Positions 23,968 to 34,013 of a stretch of 64,000 nt of DNA are shown here, piece by piece. The notes under the pieces were generated by a model. The model was not told the DNA's origin and searched no databases. It saw nothing but the letters and a program-made list of their open reading frames with translations. Source of the stretch: Aspidapion aeneum (Eukaryota > Arthropoda > Insecta > Coleoptera > Brentidae). The stretch is from positions 138,456,989 through 138,520,988 of the forward strand of contig OY755038.1 of assembly GCA_963576565.1 (NCBI GenBank), written 5' to 3'. Each line of letters begins with the position of its first letter. Position 1 is the first letter of the stretch. The translations under genes and the position numbers were made by a program.

Positions 23968-23993
23968 AACTTCAAGACGATTAACCTAAAAGG

Positions 23994-25141
23994 TCAATCG
24001 GAGAGGTCCGCTGCCGACTTAAGGTCTTTGGCATGCCAACTCCCTGGTAGTACTTTACCCGATGGTTCCTGAAGCTCAAATATCCAAGGAGAAATTTTAT
24101 TTCTAATCACATAAGGACCAACGAATTTCGGTGCTAACTTCTTCGAGAGAAACTTCGCAGCATCTGACAACACATAATTCTTCTTCCAAACACGCTGACC
24201 CATAGCAAAGTTGGGTACCCTTGTACGCAAATTATACTGAACTACGTTTTTCTCTCCTGCCACCTCTAACCTTCTCTTAACATCAGCATAGAGCTTCCGG
24301 AAACCTTCCTTCTTACTTTCAGCTGCAGATTGTACACCATTCTCTTCAGATAACAAAACTGGGTTGGAGTAATCTTCCTAACAAACACATATTCCTACCA
24401 AAATTAACAAAGAAAGGAGACATCCTGGTTGTCTCATGGGTTGCAGTACGAATCGCGCAGGCAAGTTTATGTATTTGTTCGTCCCACTTCCTGTGGTTGT
24501 CTTTCACATAACAACATAACATGGTTTTTAACGTACGATTCGTCCGTTCCGTTGGATTAACTCTGGGATGCTAATACGGATTATACTGAACTTTAACCTG
24601 ATAACTCTCAGCGAAACGTTTAAACTCATTACTTTTGTACTGAGGACCATTATCACAAAGTAGCAAACGGGGTACTCCGAAGACCATAAATACTTGCTCC
24701 TGAAGATGCTTAACAACAGCTTGAGTAAGGGTGTTCGAATTGGAAAAACTAAGGAAAACTTACTTAAATAGTCCATAACGACGAGAATCCAGCAATTACC
24801 CTTTGTCGAACATTGTCCACATAAATCTGTTGAGATAATTTCCCAAGGACGAGTTGGTTTTGGGTGAGATATTATCTGATCAGATACACCTTGTGTATCA
24901 CCTTTATGAGCTGCACAGACAATGCATTTCTTTACAAAAGTTGCCACGTCCTGGCACATTTTTGGCCAGTTATATTTTTCTGCCAGTCTGTGGAAGGTTT
25001 TACACACACCCATATGTCCAGCGGTAGGAGGATCGTGAGCTTCTCCAAGAATTCTACGCCTATGATCTTTGTGGAATAACCTTTCCATAAGAGCTATGTG
25101 GCTTGAAGTTCCAACAGGATGATGGCACGATAATTTTAATT
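23994..25141 (-). pseudogene. Element A integrase and C-terminal domain, broken
   Basis: Reading right to left, LSCHHPVG...MERLFHKDH leads into an H-H-C-C zinc domain (AHDPPTAGHMG ... CIVCAAHK), then the first catalytic Asp context (IISTDLCGQ) and WILVVMDYLSKF. A frameshift near 24,735 destroys the rest of the DDE core in that frame. The tail (23,994-24,356) keeps a GPY/F-type module (PKFVGPYVIRNK) after RVWKKNYVLSD. This is a Gypsy-type integrase in the usual position next to the 3' LTR. It cannot be functional as it stands. Confidence 0.8.
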
Positions 25142-25664
25142 ATTTGCGGAATTTTAAAGTGAATTTTCACTATTTTTTAAATTTAAATTTTAAGGTTGTC
25201 GTTTTCTAGACATGGCGACGCGCAGCACACTTTGTCTGTCTCTCAATCCTGCGCTTGCAGATTTTTCGCACATGCGCACAGCACTTCACCCTCTATAGGA
25301 AAACCATATCACTATATTTTAAATTTTATGGATATGTGAAAAACACGATAGAAGACGCTTGTAGTGCCAAAGTATATAAAAATAAAGAAATAAGAAATAA
25401 AATGATAATTCTTAAATTTAGAATAGAAATTACATTTTTTGCCTTTAATTCTCGCATTTTAATGCAATTTTGCTTTAGGTAAATTTTATAATAACTAATA
25501 GTTGACCCATTTACTTAGGATTAATATAAATTTAAGACTAATAATTTTATGTTCAAGACAAATTTTAGTCCATAAAAAATAGGAAAAAATAAAAGTGAAA
25601 TTCAAAAATAAAAGAAAAATAAAGAGGTTTTTTATGAAAACCGAACACAAGTATTTAGCATCTT
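25142..25664. other. AT-rich segment where RT and RNase H of element A should be
   Basis: Between the protease/RT start and integrase, a full Gypsy pol would carry well over 1 kb of reverse transcriptase and RNase H. Here there are about 520 bases of AT-rich DNA with no such motifs. On the element strand the left coding piece ends in CCG followed by GTAAGT, which looks like a splice donor. No matching acceptor was convincing, so this may be chance. Confidence 0.6.
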
Positions 25665-26255
25665 TCAACTTACCGGTGAGACCTTATATGAACGTTGTCT
25701 TATCGGTGCTGCATCTGTTGTAATCTTGTGCTGTACCCTGTCTGTACATCCCAGTGAGTCACCCATAATAGTCTTATATTTATCGACCAATTCCTCTAGT
25801 CGTTCTGATTTATAAGGCGTAAGAGTAGTTTGTTGGTCTGATGTTTCTAAAGAACAAATCACATCTTTATTATCGGCAAAATGCCACTCATTAGTACTTA
25901 AGTTCGGTACTATACCCATCGAAATCCAGAAATCCAATCCCAAAATTAAAGTATGTGGCAACTCAGGAACGACGACGACCTCTATTAACCTAAATTTATC
26001 ATGAACTCGCATAGGAAGCTGCACTGTCCCAATACTAATCGTGCTTTGACCATTTGCCACAATACAACTCGTCTTCTTCGTGGTATCAAGTGAAAAACCA
26101 AACCTCTCGATGATTGACCAACCATCATTCCCTAAAAAGGTACGTGAAGCCCCGGAATCCAACAAACCTAGTAACTTATTTCCGAGCACATCCACTTCTA
26201 AATAAGGCCTCTCATCTTTACGAGCATGACTTAACACATAATCTAAGACGTACAT
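25665..26255 (-). pseudogene. Element A retropepsin and start of reverse transcriptase
   Basis: 196 codons. Near residue 35 is LLDSGASRTFLG, the retropepsin catalytic D-S-G triad. VVPELPHTLILGLDFW near residue 100 is the second conserved retropepsin strand. The end (QHKITTDAAPIRQRSYKVSP) is the usual lead-in to a Gypsy reverse transcriptase, after which coding similarity stops. The gag frame lies upstream with frame changes. Identification is solid; it is inactive for lack of a downstream polymerase. Confidence 0.8.
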
Positions 26256-26277
26256 TAGCCTATCGGTCGATGCTTGT

Positions 26278-27246
26278 TCAGGCTGACTCGAAGGTCGAGC
26301 GCCTGGGACCGTTTCCCTGACAATTACAATTACGACATTCTCTGACTGTTACCCCACGCTTGTCCACAGTAATAACACTGCTTATTTCTAGGTAGTGCTC
26401 ACCCGATCGCCATGTGCCCTGTTTGATTGCATCTATAGCAAACAACGTCCCTATTCGCCCTACCAGAGCTAACACCCTGTGGTCGCCATATGAAGAAGGA
26501 AGATACTCTGCAATGAACCTCTGTTCCAGCTGTTCCTATGTATGGACTTCTCTAGAACATCTTTATAAAAAGTAAAGGCTGATTTTTTAAAAAGGTCGAT
26601 GCCTGAGTTTAGTAAAACCTTCTTGCTAACTTCTCTAGCCTGACTCAACTCGTCCACTCTCTCAAAAAATGCAGTGACGGAGATCGTACCCCTCTCGCCT
26701 GTAAACTTTAAGTTCCATTTATGCGGAGGTACAGGTGCAACGTGATATGAGGTACCAGGATCACTTGACATTGGTACTGGCGACGAACATGAAAATGGTC
26801 GTGACTGAGCAATCGGTGCAATGCTACTTTGGAGGGCAGCTAAACTCAATGGAACGGTAGACGGTTGTTGTACCGACATTCTGAATCAGCACTGGGGGTG
26901 GTGCCTGTATTGGTGTTTGAGTTGGGTTCGTTAGCATTTGCATTTGCACTGGAGCATTGACCGACGGTTGGATCGTAGGCTGTTGAGCTGTTCTCTGTGT
27001 GCTCGAGTGCTGCGGTTGGTGGAAATGAGACTGGTTGGGTGTGTTGCCAACATTTGACGAGTGGTCTGAGCTTCGACTCGTTGATTGGCTTTCAGATGCT
27101 TCATCATCATCTGAGGCAACGCCAACTCTTAGCAGATCTGTTGCTTGGCTCTGCAACCTCCCAATCAAACTCAAGGTTTTCGCAACCAGTATGCCTTTTG
27201 TTTGACTTTCTTCAAAGTTGGACGGATTCATGTCATCGAAAAACAA
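26278..27246 (-). pseudogene. Element A gag, broken
   Basis: Starts MFFDDMNPSNFEESQTKG at 27,246 with a Ser/Gln/Pro-rich N-terminal region. A frame change near 26,880 leads to HKWNLKFTGERGTISVTAFFERVDEL, a capsid-like gag segment, then a shortened core. In the nucleocapsid part the first zinc knuckle (CYRCNQTGHMAIG) has a TGA stop where the last Cys should be, and the second lacks its His. It would package element RNA; this copy cannot make intact Gag. Confidence 0.7.
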
Positions 27247-27857
27247 AAATATTTTTTTCTTTAAATATATTTATAAAACTAATAATCTGTGCCAAAATAA
27301 AAAACGCTAGTTATAAAATTCGGTAATAGTGCAGATATAAAAAAAATGTTTTTTTGACTATCCCCCGTATATTATTTATTAAATTGATAAGAATGACATC
27401 AGAAGTGACTTTGTCCTTAGACATTTACTATGGCCAAATAATTTTTTTCGGTCAAGATGTAAGAGTTATTATTATTATTAGAACATATACAAAAACGACC
27501 ATTTAACGGATTTTGACCGTTTATATCTCAAAAACTGTACATAGAAAAACCTATATATAACATACTAAAATTATAGCCAATTCCACCGAGCCAAAAATTT
27601 TCCATAAGACCTGTGTAAACGGGTGCGGTGTTCTTTGTGGATGTATTGTAATTTAGCGAAAACCGAAGTTGCTAAATCCTAAAAAGATTTACAGGAAGTC
27701 CTCCTTTATCGATTTCTACACTCCGAACCAAACATTTCATCCATTTCCACCCAGCTCGCGGGAGAAAAACCCCTAATCATTGCAATATAAAAGGTAGCTA
27801 GTTCCTTTATACCCTCTACAACTATCAGATTAAAAAAAATATATGCCCTCATCAATG
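27247..27857. other. Element A leader next to gag
   Basis: No gene seen. AT-rich leader between the gag start and the LINE1 insertion. Its continuation to the primer binding site is probably 43,339-44,600, displaced by nested insertions. Confidence 0.5.
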
Positions 27858-28034
27858 TCAAATCAAATCAAACAAGCTTTATTGTCAGAACTTCAAACTA
27901 AATTATTGACAAAGCAAAAAATATCTCTACATTTGACTCTACACTCTCAATCTAATCTAATCCAGATCTAGTGATACTTTTCCTTTAAAATAAATGTACC
28001 TTTATAGGCAACATTAATTTAAAAATTAATATAT
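27858..28034 (-). mobile_element. LINE1 3' end (distal part, separated by element B)
   Basis: On the minus strand this ends TATTGTCAGAACTT-type 3' UTR, then GCTTGTTTGATTTGATTTGA, a short tandem TTTGA tail typical of a LINE 3' terminus. The other side of the break is 34,428, and both sides carry ATAT, the element B duplication. This segment therefore completes LINE1. Confidence 0.65.
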
Positions 28035-28448
28035 TGTTACGGGTTCACAACGACAAATTAAAACTCGCAATTGTTGAAAACGATACGTCAATTTATTTCG
28101 ACAAATTATGTACAAAAACACGCACTTAAACTTAGTAATAACTTGCTAATAATTCACTACTATAATCGGTCTATTAACTTCGTGTTAATATCACGACCAC
28201 TACAGCACGTTATCTGTGACTGACCCCTGGTGCGCGACCCCGGCCCTATATATAGGATCGTCCATCTCTCTCGAACTTTCCGGCAGCCTTCGACGTCCGG
28301 AAAGTTCTCGCACTACCGCGACCGCAAGCCACAGACAACGCAACTAAAACCTAGACTAAGAATACAACCTTAAGATAAATCGACCTAATACTACACTAAA
28401 CCTAAATAAATTCCAATTATAAAATTTAAATAACTTAAATTTGTAACA
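28035..28448 (-). repeat. 3' LTR of element B
   Basis: 414 bp, TGTTACAAATTT...CCCGTAACA on the element strand. Contains a TATA box (28,247-28,255), a GAGA run (28,265-28,272) and two GAAnnTTC dimers (28,273-28,280; 28,300-28,307). Confidence 0.93.
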
Positions 28449-28462
28449 CTATCCTCCTCTTC
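28449..28462 (-). other. Polypurine tract of element B
   Basis: GAAGAGGAGGATAG on the element strand, directly before the 3' LTR. Confidence 0.8.
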
Positions 28463-30743
28463 AGGTTTGATCGTCTCGATCAACATTTCCCAGGTAAGGT
28501 TTTAGTCTGTCTAGATGAACAACTTTCATCTTGGACTTCGGGCTTCTCTGGATTCGGTAGACTACATCATTAATTCTCTTAACAACTTTATAAGGCCCTT
28601 CCCATGGTGGTGTCAACTTAGGTGAACTTCCTTTCTTGCGTTGAGGATTGTATAGCCAGACTTGATCATTCTCTTTGAACCCTGAAGAGTTTGCTTTCAG
28701 GTCATATCTCGCTTTCATGCGGTCACTGGCTATTTCTATTCGCTCTCTAACCACTTCATGGATATCTTGCAGCTTTTGCCTTAAACGTTCGACATAGTCA
28801 TTAACCTCTAAGTGTGCTTCTTCAGGTGAACCAAACATGATATCACATGGTAAACGCAGTTCTCTACCAAACAGGATACTAGATGGAGTAGCTCCTGTCG
28901 TATTGTGAATGGCAGTTCTATAGGCCATCAAAAACAATGGAATATATTGGTCCCAATCTGTTTGGTGCTCATCAACAACTTTGCAAAGATGTTCCTCTAT
29001 TGTTTTATTAAATCTTTCAACCATGCCATCTGACTGCGGATGCAAAGCAGTAGTCCGTGTTTTATGTATTCCTAAAAGGTCACAGAGATTCTGGAAGAGC
29101 TTTGATTTAAAGTTTCTTCCTTGATCTGAATGTAGTTCCAAAGGAATGCCAAATCGGCTGAAAACATCATTTACCAGAACTTCTGCAACTGTAGCGGCCT
29201 CTTGGTTAGGCAAAGCAAAAACTTCTGGCCATTTGCTAAAATAATCCATGACAACAAGGATGTATTTGTTGCCCTTTTTAGTTTCTGGAAATGGTCCGGC
29301 CACATCAATAGCAATGCGTTCGTATGGCAGACCTGCGTTATATTGTTTCATTTGACCTCTGGACCTTGTTTTGGGACCTTGGCTGGTTGCACAAGTCGAA
29401 CATCGGCGGCACCAGTTTTTCACATCTTGAAAGTAATTGACCCAATAAAATCGGTTTCGAATTTTGTCCATGGTTTTATTTATGCCTAGGTGCGCGTCTG
29501 ATTTTCCACCATGGCATTCGGCCATTATATTGTCTACCATGCTCCTAGGAACCACTACTTGATTAATCACAGTAAGGCCATCGGCACTTTCCCAGGCACG
29601 TTTAAGGATGTTTTCTTCTACTATCAGTGAATCCCATTGTGCCCACAGTGATTTGAATATCACCCCTTGGTTTGCGATATCTTGCCATGATGGTCGTGGC
29701 TTGTTCTCTTCTTTCAATCGCAAGATAGGTCCTACATCTTTGTCGTTAAGTTGTGTGGTTCTAATCGAAGCCGACATCCATTCTTCATCTGGTTCTAACT
29801 TTATCTGGCGCACGTAGGTAACTCCTTCTTTCTGGTCAATTTTCCTGCAATGTTTACAATCCTCGGGGCAAGGTCTTCTGGACAATGCATCTGCATTATT
29901 ATGTACCCTTCCTGCTCGGTGCTTAATTTGATAATGGTATTGTTGTAGCTTTTCTATCCATCTCGCGACTTGCCCCTCAGGTTGTTTCATTTTCATGAGC
30001 CACTGTAACGCAGCATGATCCGTTCTAATCAGAAGCTCTTGTCTGTAGATATATTTGTGAAAGTGATCTACGGATTTAACTATGGCTAGGAGCTCCTTTC
30101 TAGTAACACAATAATTTCTCTCTGGTTTGGATAGCTTCTTGCTGAAAAATTCGATGACCCGTTCTTCTCCATCTTGTACTTGGGAGAGTACTGCTCCTAT
30201 GCCATCGTTGCTCCCATCAGTATCTAATATGAATTTTCCTTTTGGAATGGGATATGCAAGAATCGGACTAGAACATAATGCTGCTTTTAGTCTTCTAAAT
30301 GCTTGGTCACATTCGGTATTCCATTTGTAAGAAGCTTTATCTTCTGTAAGTCTATGTAACGGAGACGCTATTTTGGCGAATCCTTCTACAAATCGTCTGT
30401 AGTATGTACACAGACCCAAAAAGCTTCTCAATTCATGTTTGTCACGAGGTTGAGGCCATTCTTTTATTGCTTGTAGCTTCTTTTCGTCGGTATGGATGCC
30501 TTCTCGGGAAACGACGTGACCCAGGAACTCAACTTTTTCTTGGAACAGAAAACATTTCTTTGAGTTTAATTTAAGATTTGCGTTCCTGATTCTTGAGAAT
30601 ACTTCTCGTAAATTATCTAGATGTTCTTGAAATGATTTCCTCATTACTATGACTAGGCAGGTTTTCCAAGTAAGGCCTCGTAGAACGACTTCCATTAGTC
30701 TTTCAAATGTAGCTGGGGCATTGCACAGGCCAAATGGCATCAC
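28461..30743 (-). CDS. Element B pol, C-terminal two thirds: RT end, RNase H, integrase
   Basis: 760 codons open. Residues 1-75 hold the second half of the reverse transcriptase (PFGLCNAPATFERLM). The expected Y-x-D-D catalytic box between TWKTCLV and IVMRKSFQEHL is absent, an apparent 15-base in-frame deletion. RNase H covers about 168-290 (LDTDGSNDG, KELLAIV, RTDHAALQWL, NNADALSRR). Integrase follows: HHCC zinc domain about 410-448, DDE core at about D479 (IDVAG), D540 (HSDQGRNF) and E576 (MVERFNKTIEEH), and a GPY/F module near 715-745. The order RT-RH-IN is Gypsy/Metaviridae. The frame is preceded by 30,740-31,969 with a one-base break. RT activity is expected to be lost. Confidence 0.93.
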   Translation of the reverse strand: MMPFGLCNAPATFERLMEVVLRGLTWKTCLVIVMRKSFQEHLDNLREVFSRIRNANLKLNSKKCFLFQEKVEFLGHVVSREGIHTDEKKLQAIKEWPQPRDKHELRSFLGLCTYYRRFVEGFAKIASPLHRLTEDKASYKWNTECDQAFRRLKAALCSSPILAYPIPKGKFILDTDGSNDGIGAVLSQVQDGEERVIEFFSKKLSKPERNYCVTRKELLAIVKSVDHFHKYIYRQELLIRTDHAALQWLMKMKQPEGQVARWIEKLQQYHYQIKHRAGRVHNNADALSRRPCPEDCKHCRKIDQKEGVTYVRQIKLEPDEEWMSASIRTTQLNDKDVGPILRLKEENKPRPSWQDIANQGVIFKSLWAQWDSLIVEENILKRAWESADGLTVINQVVVPRSMVDNIMAECHGGKSDAHLGINKTMDKIRNRFYWVNYFQDVKNWCRRCSTCATSQGPKTRSRGQMKQYNAGLPYERIAIDVAGPFPETKKGNKYILVVMDYFSKWPEVFALPNQEAATVAEVLVNDVFSRFGIPLELHSDQGRNFKSKLFQNLCDLLGIHKTRTTALHPQSDGMVERFNKTIEEHLCKVVDEHQTDWDQYIPLFLMAYRTAIHNTTGATPSSILFGRELRLPCDIMFGSPEEAHLEVNDYVERLRQKLQDIHEVVRERIEIASDRMKARYDLKANSSGFKENDQVWLYNPQRKKGSSPKLTPPWEGPYKVVKRINDVVYRIQRSPKSKMKVVHLDRLKPYLGNVDRDDQT

Positions 30744-31969
30744 ATTAAACTGATAAGTCCACTTCCAGCAGAGAATGCAGTCTTCTCTTTATCTCTTTCA
30801 AAGATTCCTACTTGCCAATACCCACTTTTCAGGTCAAGAGTAGAAAACCAATATGATCCTGCCAACGTTGTTAATGTGTCGTCTATTCTTGGCAGTGGGT
30901 AACTATCTTTCTTGGTCACATCGTTAAGTTTCCTGTAGTCGACACAAAATCTAGTACTTCCATCCTTTTTAGTGACCAACACCACAGGAGATGACCAAGG
31001 ACTTGATGACTCTTCAATAACACCGTCGCTGAGCATTTTATTAATGAGATTGTGAACTTCTTCTTGCTTGGCCATTGGTAGTCTTCTTGGGGGTTGTCTT
31101 ATCGGTTGGGCATCGCCAGTGTTGATAGCATGTTGAATAAGGTTTGTGCGTCCCGAACTACTCCTAGTTTCGAAGATATTACTTTGTTCTTCTATAAACT
31201 CTCGCTTTACTGACTCAAATTGCTGAAGTACCTCCATTGGTAATTTGCTTGTATCCTCGGAAGTTGGCTCTTCACATCTTGTTACTTTCTGTACTGGTTC
31301 AAATAATGCTACCACCTCCCCCTTATTAATTTTGACACTATTTGGGAAAATATTGGCCACTCTAATCGGGATGTCTTTATCGGTTTGAACTAGTGATTTT
31401 GCAACGAGGTAGGTGTTGGGTGTGTTTTGTTGGCTTATGAGTCCGACGCAGCTTGATGTTTTACTTTCCAGCCTCCCAAAAATTATGGTCTCACTGTTAC
31501 CGACTAGTCTTGTTGTGCATACTGCCACGACCTTTATTGGTTCTTTATTGAAGAGACTATTTGACAATATGAACTCTTCATTCCCAAATCTTAGGGTATT
31601 AAGTTTATTATCAAACGCAAATCCATGTTTACTTATCAAGTCCATTCCCAAAATAAATTCGTCTTCTATTTCGGCAACCAATACAGTGTGGCGAATCTTC
31701 AATCTTCCCAGCTGTAGGTCTATATCTGTCTGCCCCAACACGTCGGCGGATTCTCCAGTCACAGTCTTAAGTGTTATTTTCTTTTCTATTGGTCGAATTT
31801 TATATCTCGTTGCAATTTTGAACTTAAGCAATGATATGGCAGCACCAGTGTCTACTGTTATATTAACTTTTCTCCCATTAATGAGTCCGTCGATGTTAAG
31901 ACTGTCAGCAGTATGTTTTAGGCTCTTAATAGAGTAAATTTTGGGGGCTCTATTCCCATTAGCCAACAC
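30740..31969 (-). CDS. Element B pol, N-terminal part: protease and RT fingers
   Basis: 409 codons. The protease has NITVDTGAAISLL near residue 35 (D-T-G catalytic triad) and EFILGMDLISKHGF near 105. The reverse transcriptase starts near 285 with QPIRQPPRRLP, followed by GVIEESSSPWSSPVVLVTKK and STRFCVDYRKLND, then FSTLDLKSGYWQV, which includes the first catalytic Asp. A one-base loss in a T-run near 30,745 shifts the frame just before the next RT block. The frame overlaps the end of gag and is offset by -1 relative to it, so normal expression would be by -1 frameshifting around 32,000. The shift could also be an assembly error. Confidence 0.9.
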   Translation of the reverse strand: MLANGNRAPKIYSIKSLKHTADSLNIDGLINGRKVNITVDTGAAISLLKFKIATRYKIRPIEKKITLKTVTGESADVLGQTDIDLQLGRLKIRHTVLVAEIEDEFILGMDLISKHGFAFDNKLNTLRFGNEEFILSNSLFNKEPIKVVAVCTTRLVGNSETIIFGRLESKTSSCVGLISQQNTPNTYLVAKSLVQTDKDIPIRVANIFPNSVKINKGEVVALFEPVQKVTRCEEPTSEDTSKLPMEVLQQFESVKREFIEEQSNIFETRSSSGRTNLIQHAINTGDAQPIRQPPRRLPMAKQEEVHNLINKMLSDGVIEESSSPWSSPVVLVTKKDGSTRFCVDYRKLNDVTKKDSYPLPRIDDTLTTLAGSYWFSTLDLKSGYWQVGIFERDKEKTAFSAGSGLISLM

Positions 31970-31992
31970 CCGCCCCTCTGCGTTGACTAGTT

Positions 31993-32820
31993 TTAGTTTT
32001 CCTGATCTCTTCTTCGGTACTCTGTCCCGCTAGATGGCGAGCGAGACCTTATTTGGACGCGACAATCGCGTTGAATATGCCCTGTACGTCCGCATCTGAA
32101 ACACTTTACATTTGGAGGGGATCGTCTGCTTTCTTTCAAAGAGTCAATCTTCTCTATCAGTGATTGAAACATTTGGTTTAGCGTTTTTGAGTTGACCTCA
32201 TGTCCATTGCTCATTTTTTCTCCCTCCTGAATTGAAACAGCTCTTACTTTTGGCCTGGACATATTATTTGATGATTCAATTTCAAGGGCTCGAATCAACA
32301 CTTCACTGCTGTTATGGAAGCGTTCTCGACGAAGTAACTTTGCTAAGTCCGTGTCTCGTAATCCGTTAATAAAGCGATTTACCGTGAAGGGATCTCTGTA
32401 ATTTTCTGGCATTTCTGGGTAAGCTAAATACATCAGCCTCCTGATATCTGCTTCATACTCTTGCAATGATTCTCCTGGTCGAATATTTAATTCTGACCAA
32501 TGTAAATTTCGCAAGTGTTCGTCTCCATACCTTCTTTCTAACGCTGCCACTAAAGCATTATAATTCTGTTTTTGTTCGACTGGAATGGACCGTAGAAGTC
32601 CCAGAGCAGGTTCTCGTAGAGCTACTAACAAAGCTCTAGCTTTTTCTTCATCATCCCAACCATTTGCAGCAGCGGCAGCTTCAAACTGTTGTTTGTAAGT
32701 AGACCAGGAAGACGTACCATCAAAATTTGGAGGCTTAATGTTTTGGTTGGAATTTACAACACATCCTTGAGCTTTTATTTTGTTGTGTTTTTTCTGAAGC
32801 TGTATAAACTGTTTTGACAT
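31993..32820 (-). CDS. Element B gag: capsid-like domain and zinc knuckle
   Basis: 275 codons open. NIKPPNFDGTSSWSTYKQQF starts a retrotransposon gag capsid domain that continues through LLRSIPVEQKQNY and NRFINGLRDTDLAKLLRRERF. Near the end a single CCHC knuckle (CFRCGRTGHIQRDC) is intact and is followed by an Arg/Ser-rich tail. It is the RNA-packaging polyprotein. Its N-terminal coiled coil lies upstream (32,821-33,259) in other frames because of small indels, so the start used here is not the true one. Confidence 0.88.
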   Translation of the reverse strand: MSKQFIQLQKKHNKIKAQGCVVNSNQNIKPPNFDGTSSWSTYKQQFEAAAAANGWDDEEKARALLVALREPALGLLRSIPVEQKQNYNALVAALERRYGDEHLRNLHWSELNIRPGESLQEYEADIRRLMYLAYPEMPENYRDPFTVNRFINGLRDTDLAKLLRRERFHNSSEVLIRALEIESSNNMSRPKVRAVSIQEGEKMSNGHEVNSKTLNQMFQSLIEKIDSLKESRRSPPNVKCFRCGRTGHIQRDCRVQIRSRSPSSGTEYRRRDQEN

Positions 32821-33259
32821 GTCCTGGAATTTTTCTTCTATGGTTTGAAAACTTCTTCCCTAACATTCTGTAGTTTGGTCTCCACTTTTTCTTCAACATT
32901 CTGCAATTTCTTTTGTACCTTTTCTTCTACATTCTGCAATTTATTTTGTACATTTTGTTCCACACTATGCATTCTTTGAGTTATTTCTTCCTTAAGATCT
33001 TCGATCTTTCGATCTTGCTCTTTATTTGATCGAAGTTTTCTTGAATTCCATCTAATCTTTGCTCAAATGTCTGTTTCATATCGTTCTGGTTTTGTTCGAT
33101 GGTCTGTCTCATATCATTCTGATTTTGTTCAATAGTGTGTTTCATGTCGTCCATGGTGTGTTTCATATCGCCCTGGTTTTGAGCCATTTGAGCTGCTAGA
33201 GCCTGCATCATTTTAGTTAGATCTTCCATCTTTGCCGATCCTTGTCTAGTAAGCATCAA
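32821..33259 (-). pseudogene. Element B gag N-terminal coiled coil, frame-shifted
   Basis: Begins near MLTRQGSAKMEDLTKMMQAL (33,259) and contains tandem units IEQNQNDMRQT / IEQNQNDMKQT. After a frame change it continues with 11-residue-type repeats (LQNVEEKVQKK, LQNVEEKVETK) up to the capsid domain. These regular heptad/hendecad repeats predict a long coiled coil for Gag multimerisation. Two frame changes, near 33,005 and 32,850, break it. Confidence 0.75.
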
Positions 33260-33354
33260 CTTCCTGATAAATCACTTAAAACGTCTATTTTAGGGCTATA
33301 AAGCGAATGTCGAAGTCGGCTTTTCAATATCTCTTCCAATTCTTAAATAGAACC

Positions 33355-33915
33355 TAATGGAATGTTCTGGAATATACTGGTAAATGCTACTCTTTCTGCT
33401 ACTAGGCAAATGTAGAAGTCACTTTTTGATTATCTCTTTTGGTTCTCGAATAGACCGTCGTAGAATGTTATGGAATATTCTAGAAATAATTTCTAATTCT
33501 TACTTTTAAAATAACTAAGCTACTATCGAAGTCGGTATTTGTATATCTCTTCTAGTTTTTGAATAGAACGTCGTAGAATGTTATGGAATCTTCTAGAAAT
33601 TCTTTCTAGTTCTTACTTTTGAAATTACTAAGCTAATGTCGAAGTCTCTTTTTGGATATTTCTTCTGGTTTTCGAATAGAGCGTCGTAGAAAGTGATGGA
33701 ATGTTCTAGAAATTCTTTCTGATTCTTACTTTTAAAATTTGTATATCTCTTCTAGTTTTTGAATAGAACGTCGTAGAATGTTATAGAATATTCTAGAAAA
33801 TCTCTCTAATTATCAATTTTTGGACTGTAAAGTTAATGTCGAAGTCGGTTCTTAAATATCCCTTTTAGTTTTTGAATAAAACAATATCGAACTTCTTCGA
33901 ATATTCTGGAAAAAT
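33355..33915 (-). promoter_or_regulatory. Six trimeric heat-shock elements in a 113-bp tandem repeat (element B leader)
   Basis: GAANNTTCNNGAA occurs without mismatch at 33,360, 33,473, 33,586, 33,699, 33,786 and 33,899 (13 bp each). Spacing is 113, 113, 113, 87 and 113 bp. All 54 core positions are invariant while the second base of the dinucleotide spacers varies (TG, TA, TC) and other parts of the repeat differ. The array lies about 100-650 bp downstream of the 5' LTR in the untranslated leader. Confidence 0.7.
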
Positions 33916-33995
33916 CACTTACTATTTTTCTGTCCAATTGTCCTATCCGGTGGTAATATGTAAGGATAGTCTTTGCACTATTTATTTCTTTTAAT

Positions 33996-34011
33996 CTCAC
34001 TTCTGACACCA
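33996..34011 (-). other. Primer binding site of element B
   Basis: TGGTGTCAGAAGTGAG on the element strand, two bases after the 5' LTR. TGGTGTCAGAAGTG-type sites are common in arthropod Gypsy elements. Confidence 0.8.
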
Positions 34012-34013
34012 AT

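Noticed and set aside
25640..25670. Spliced intron in element A pol
   Set aside because: A GTAAGT donor-like word is present, but no convincing acceptor before integrase, and RT is missing rather than interrupted.
31413..31937. 174-codon plus-strand open frame
   Set aside because: Antisense shadow of the element B protease/RT frame.
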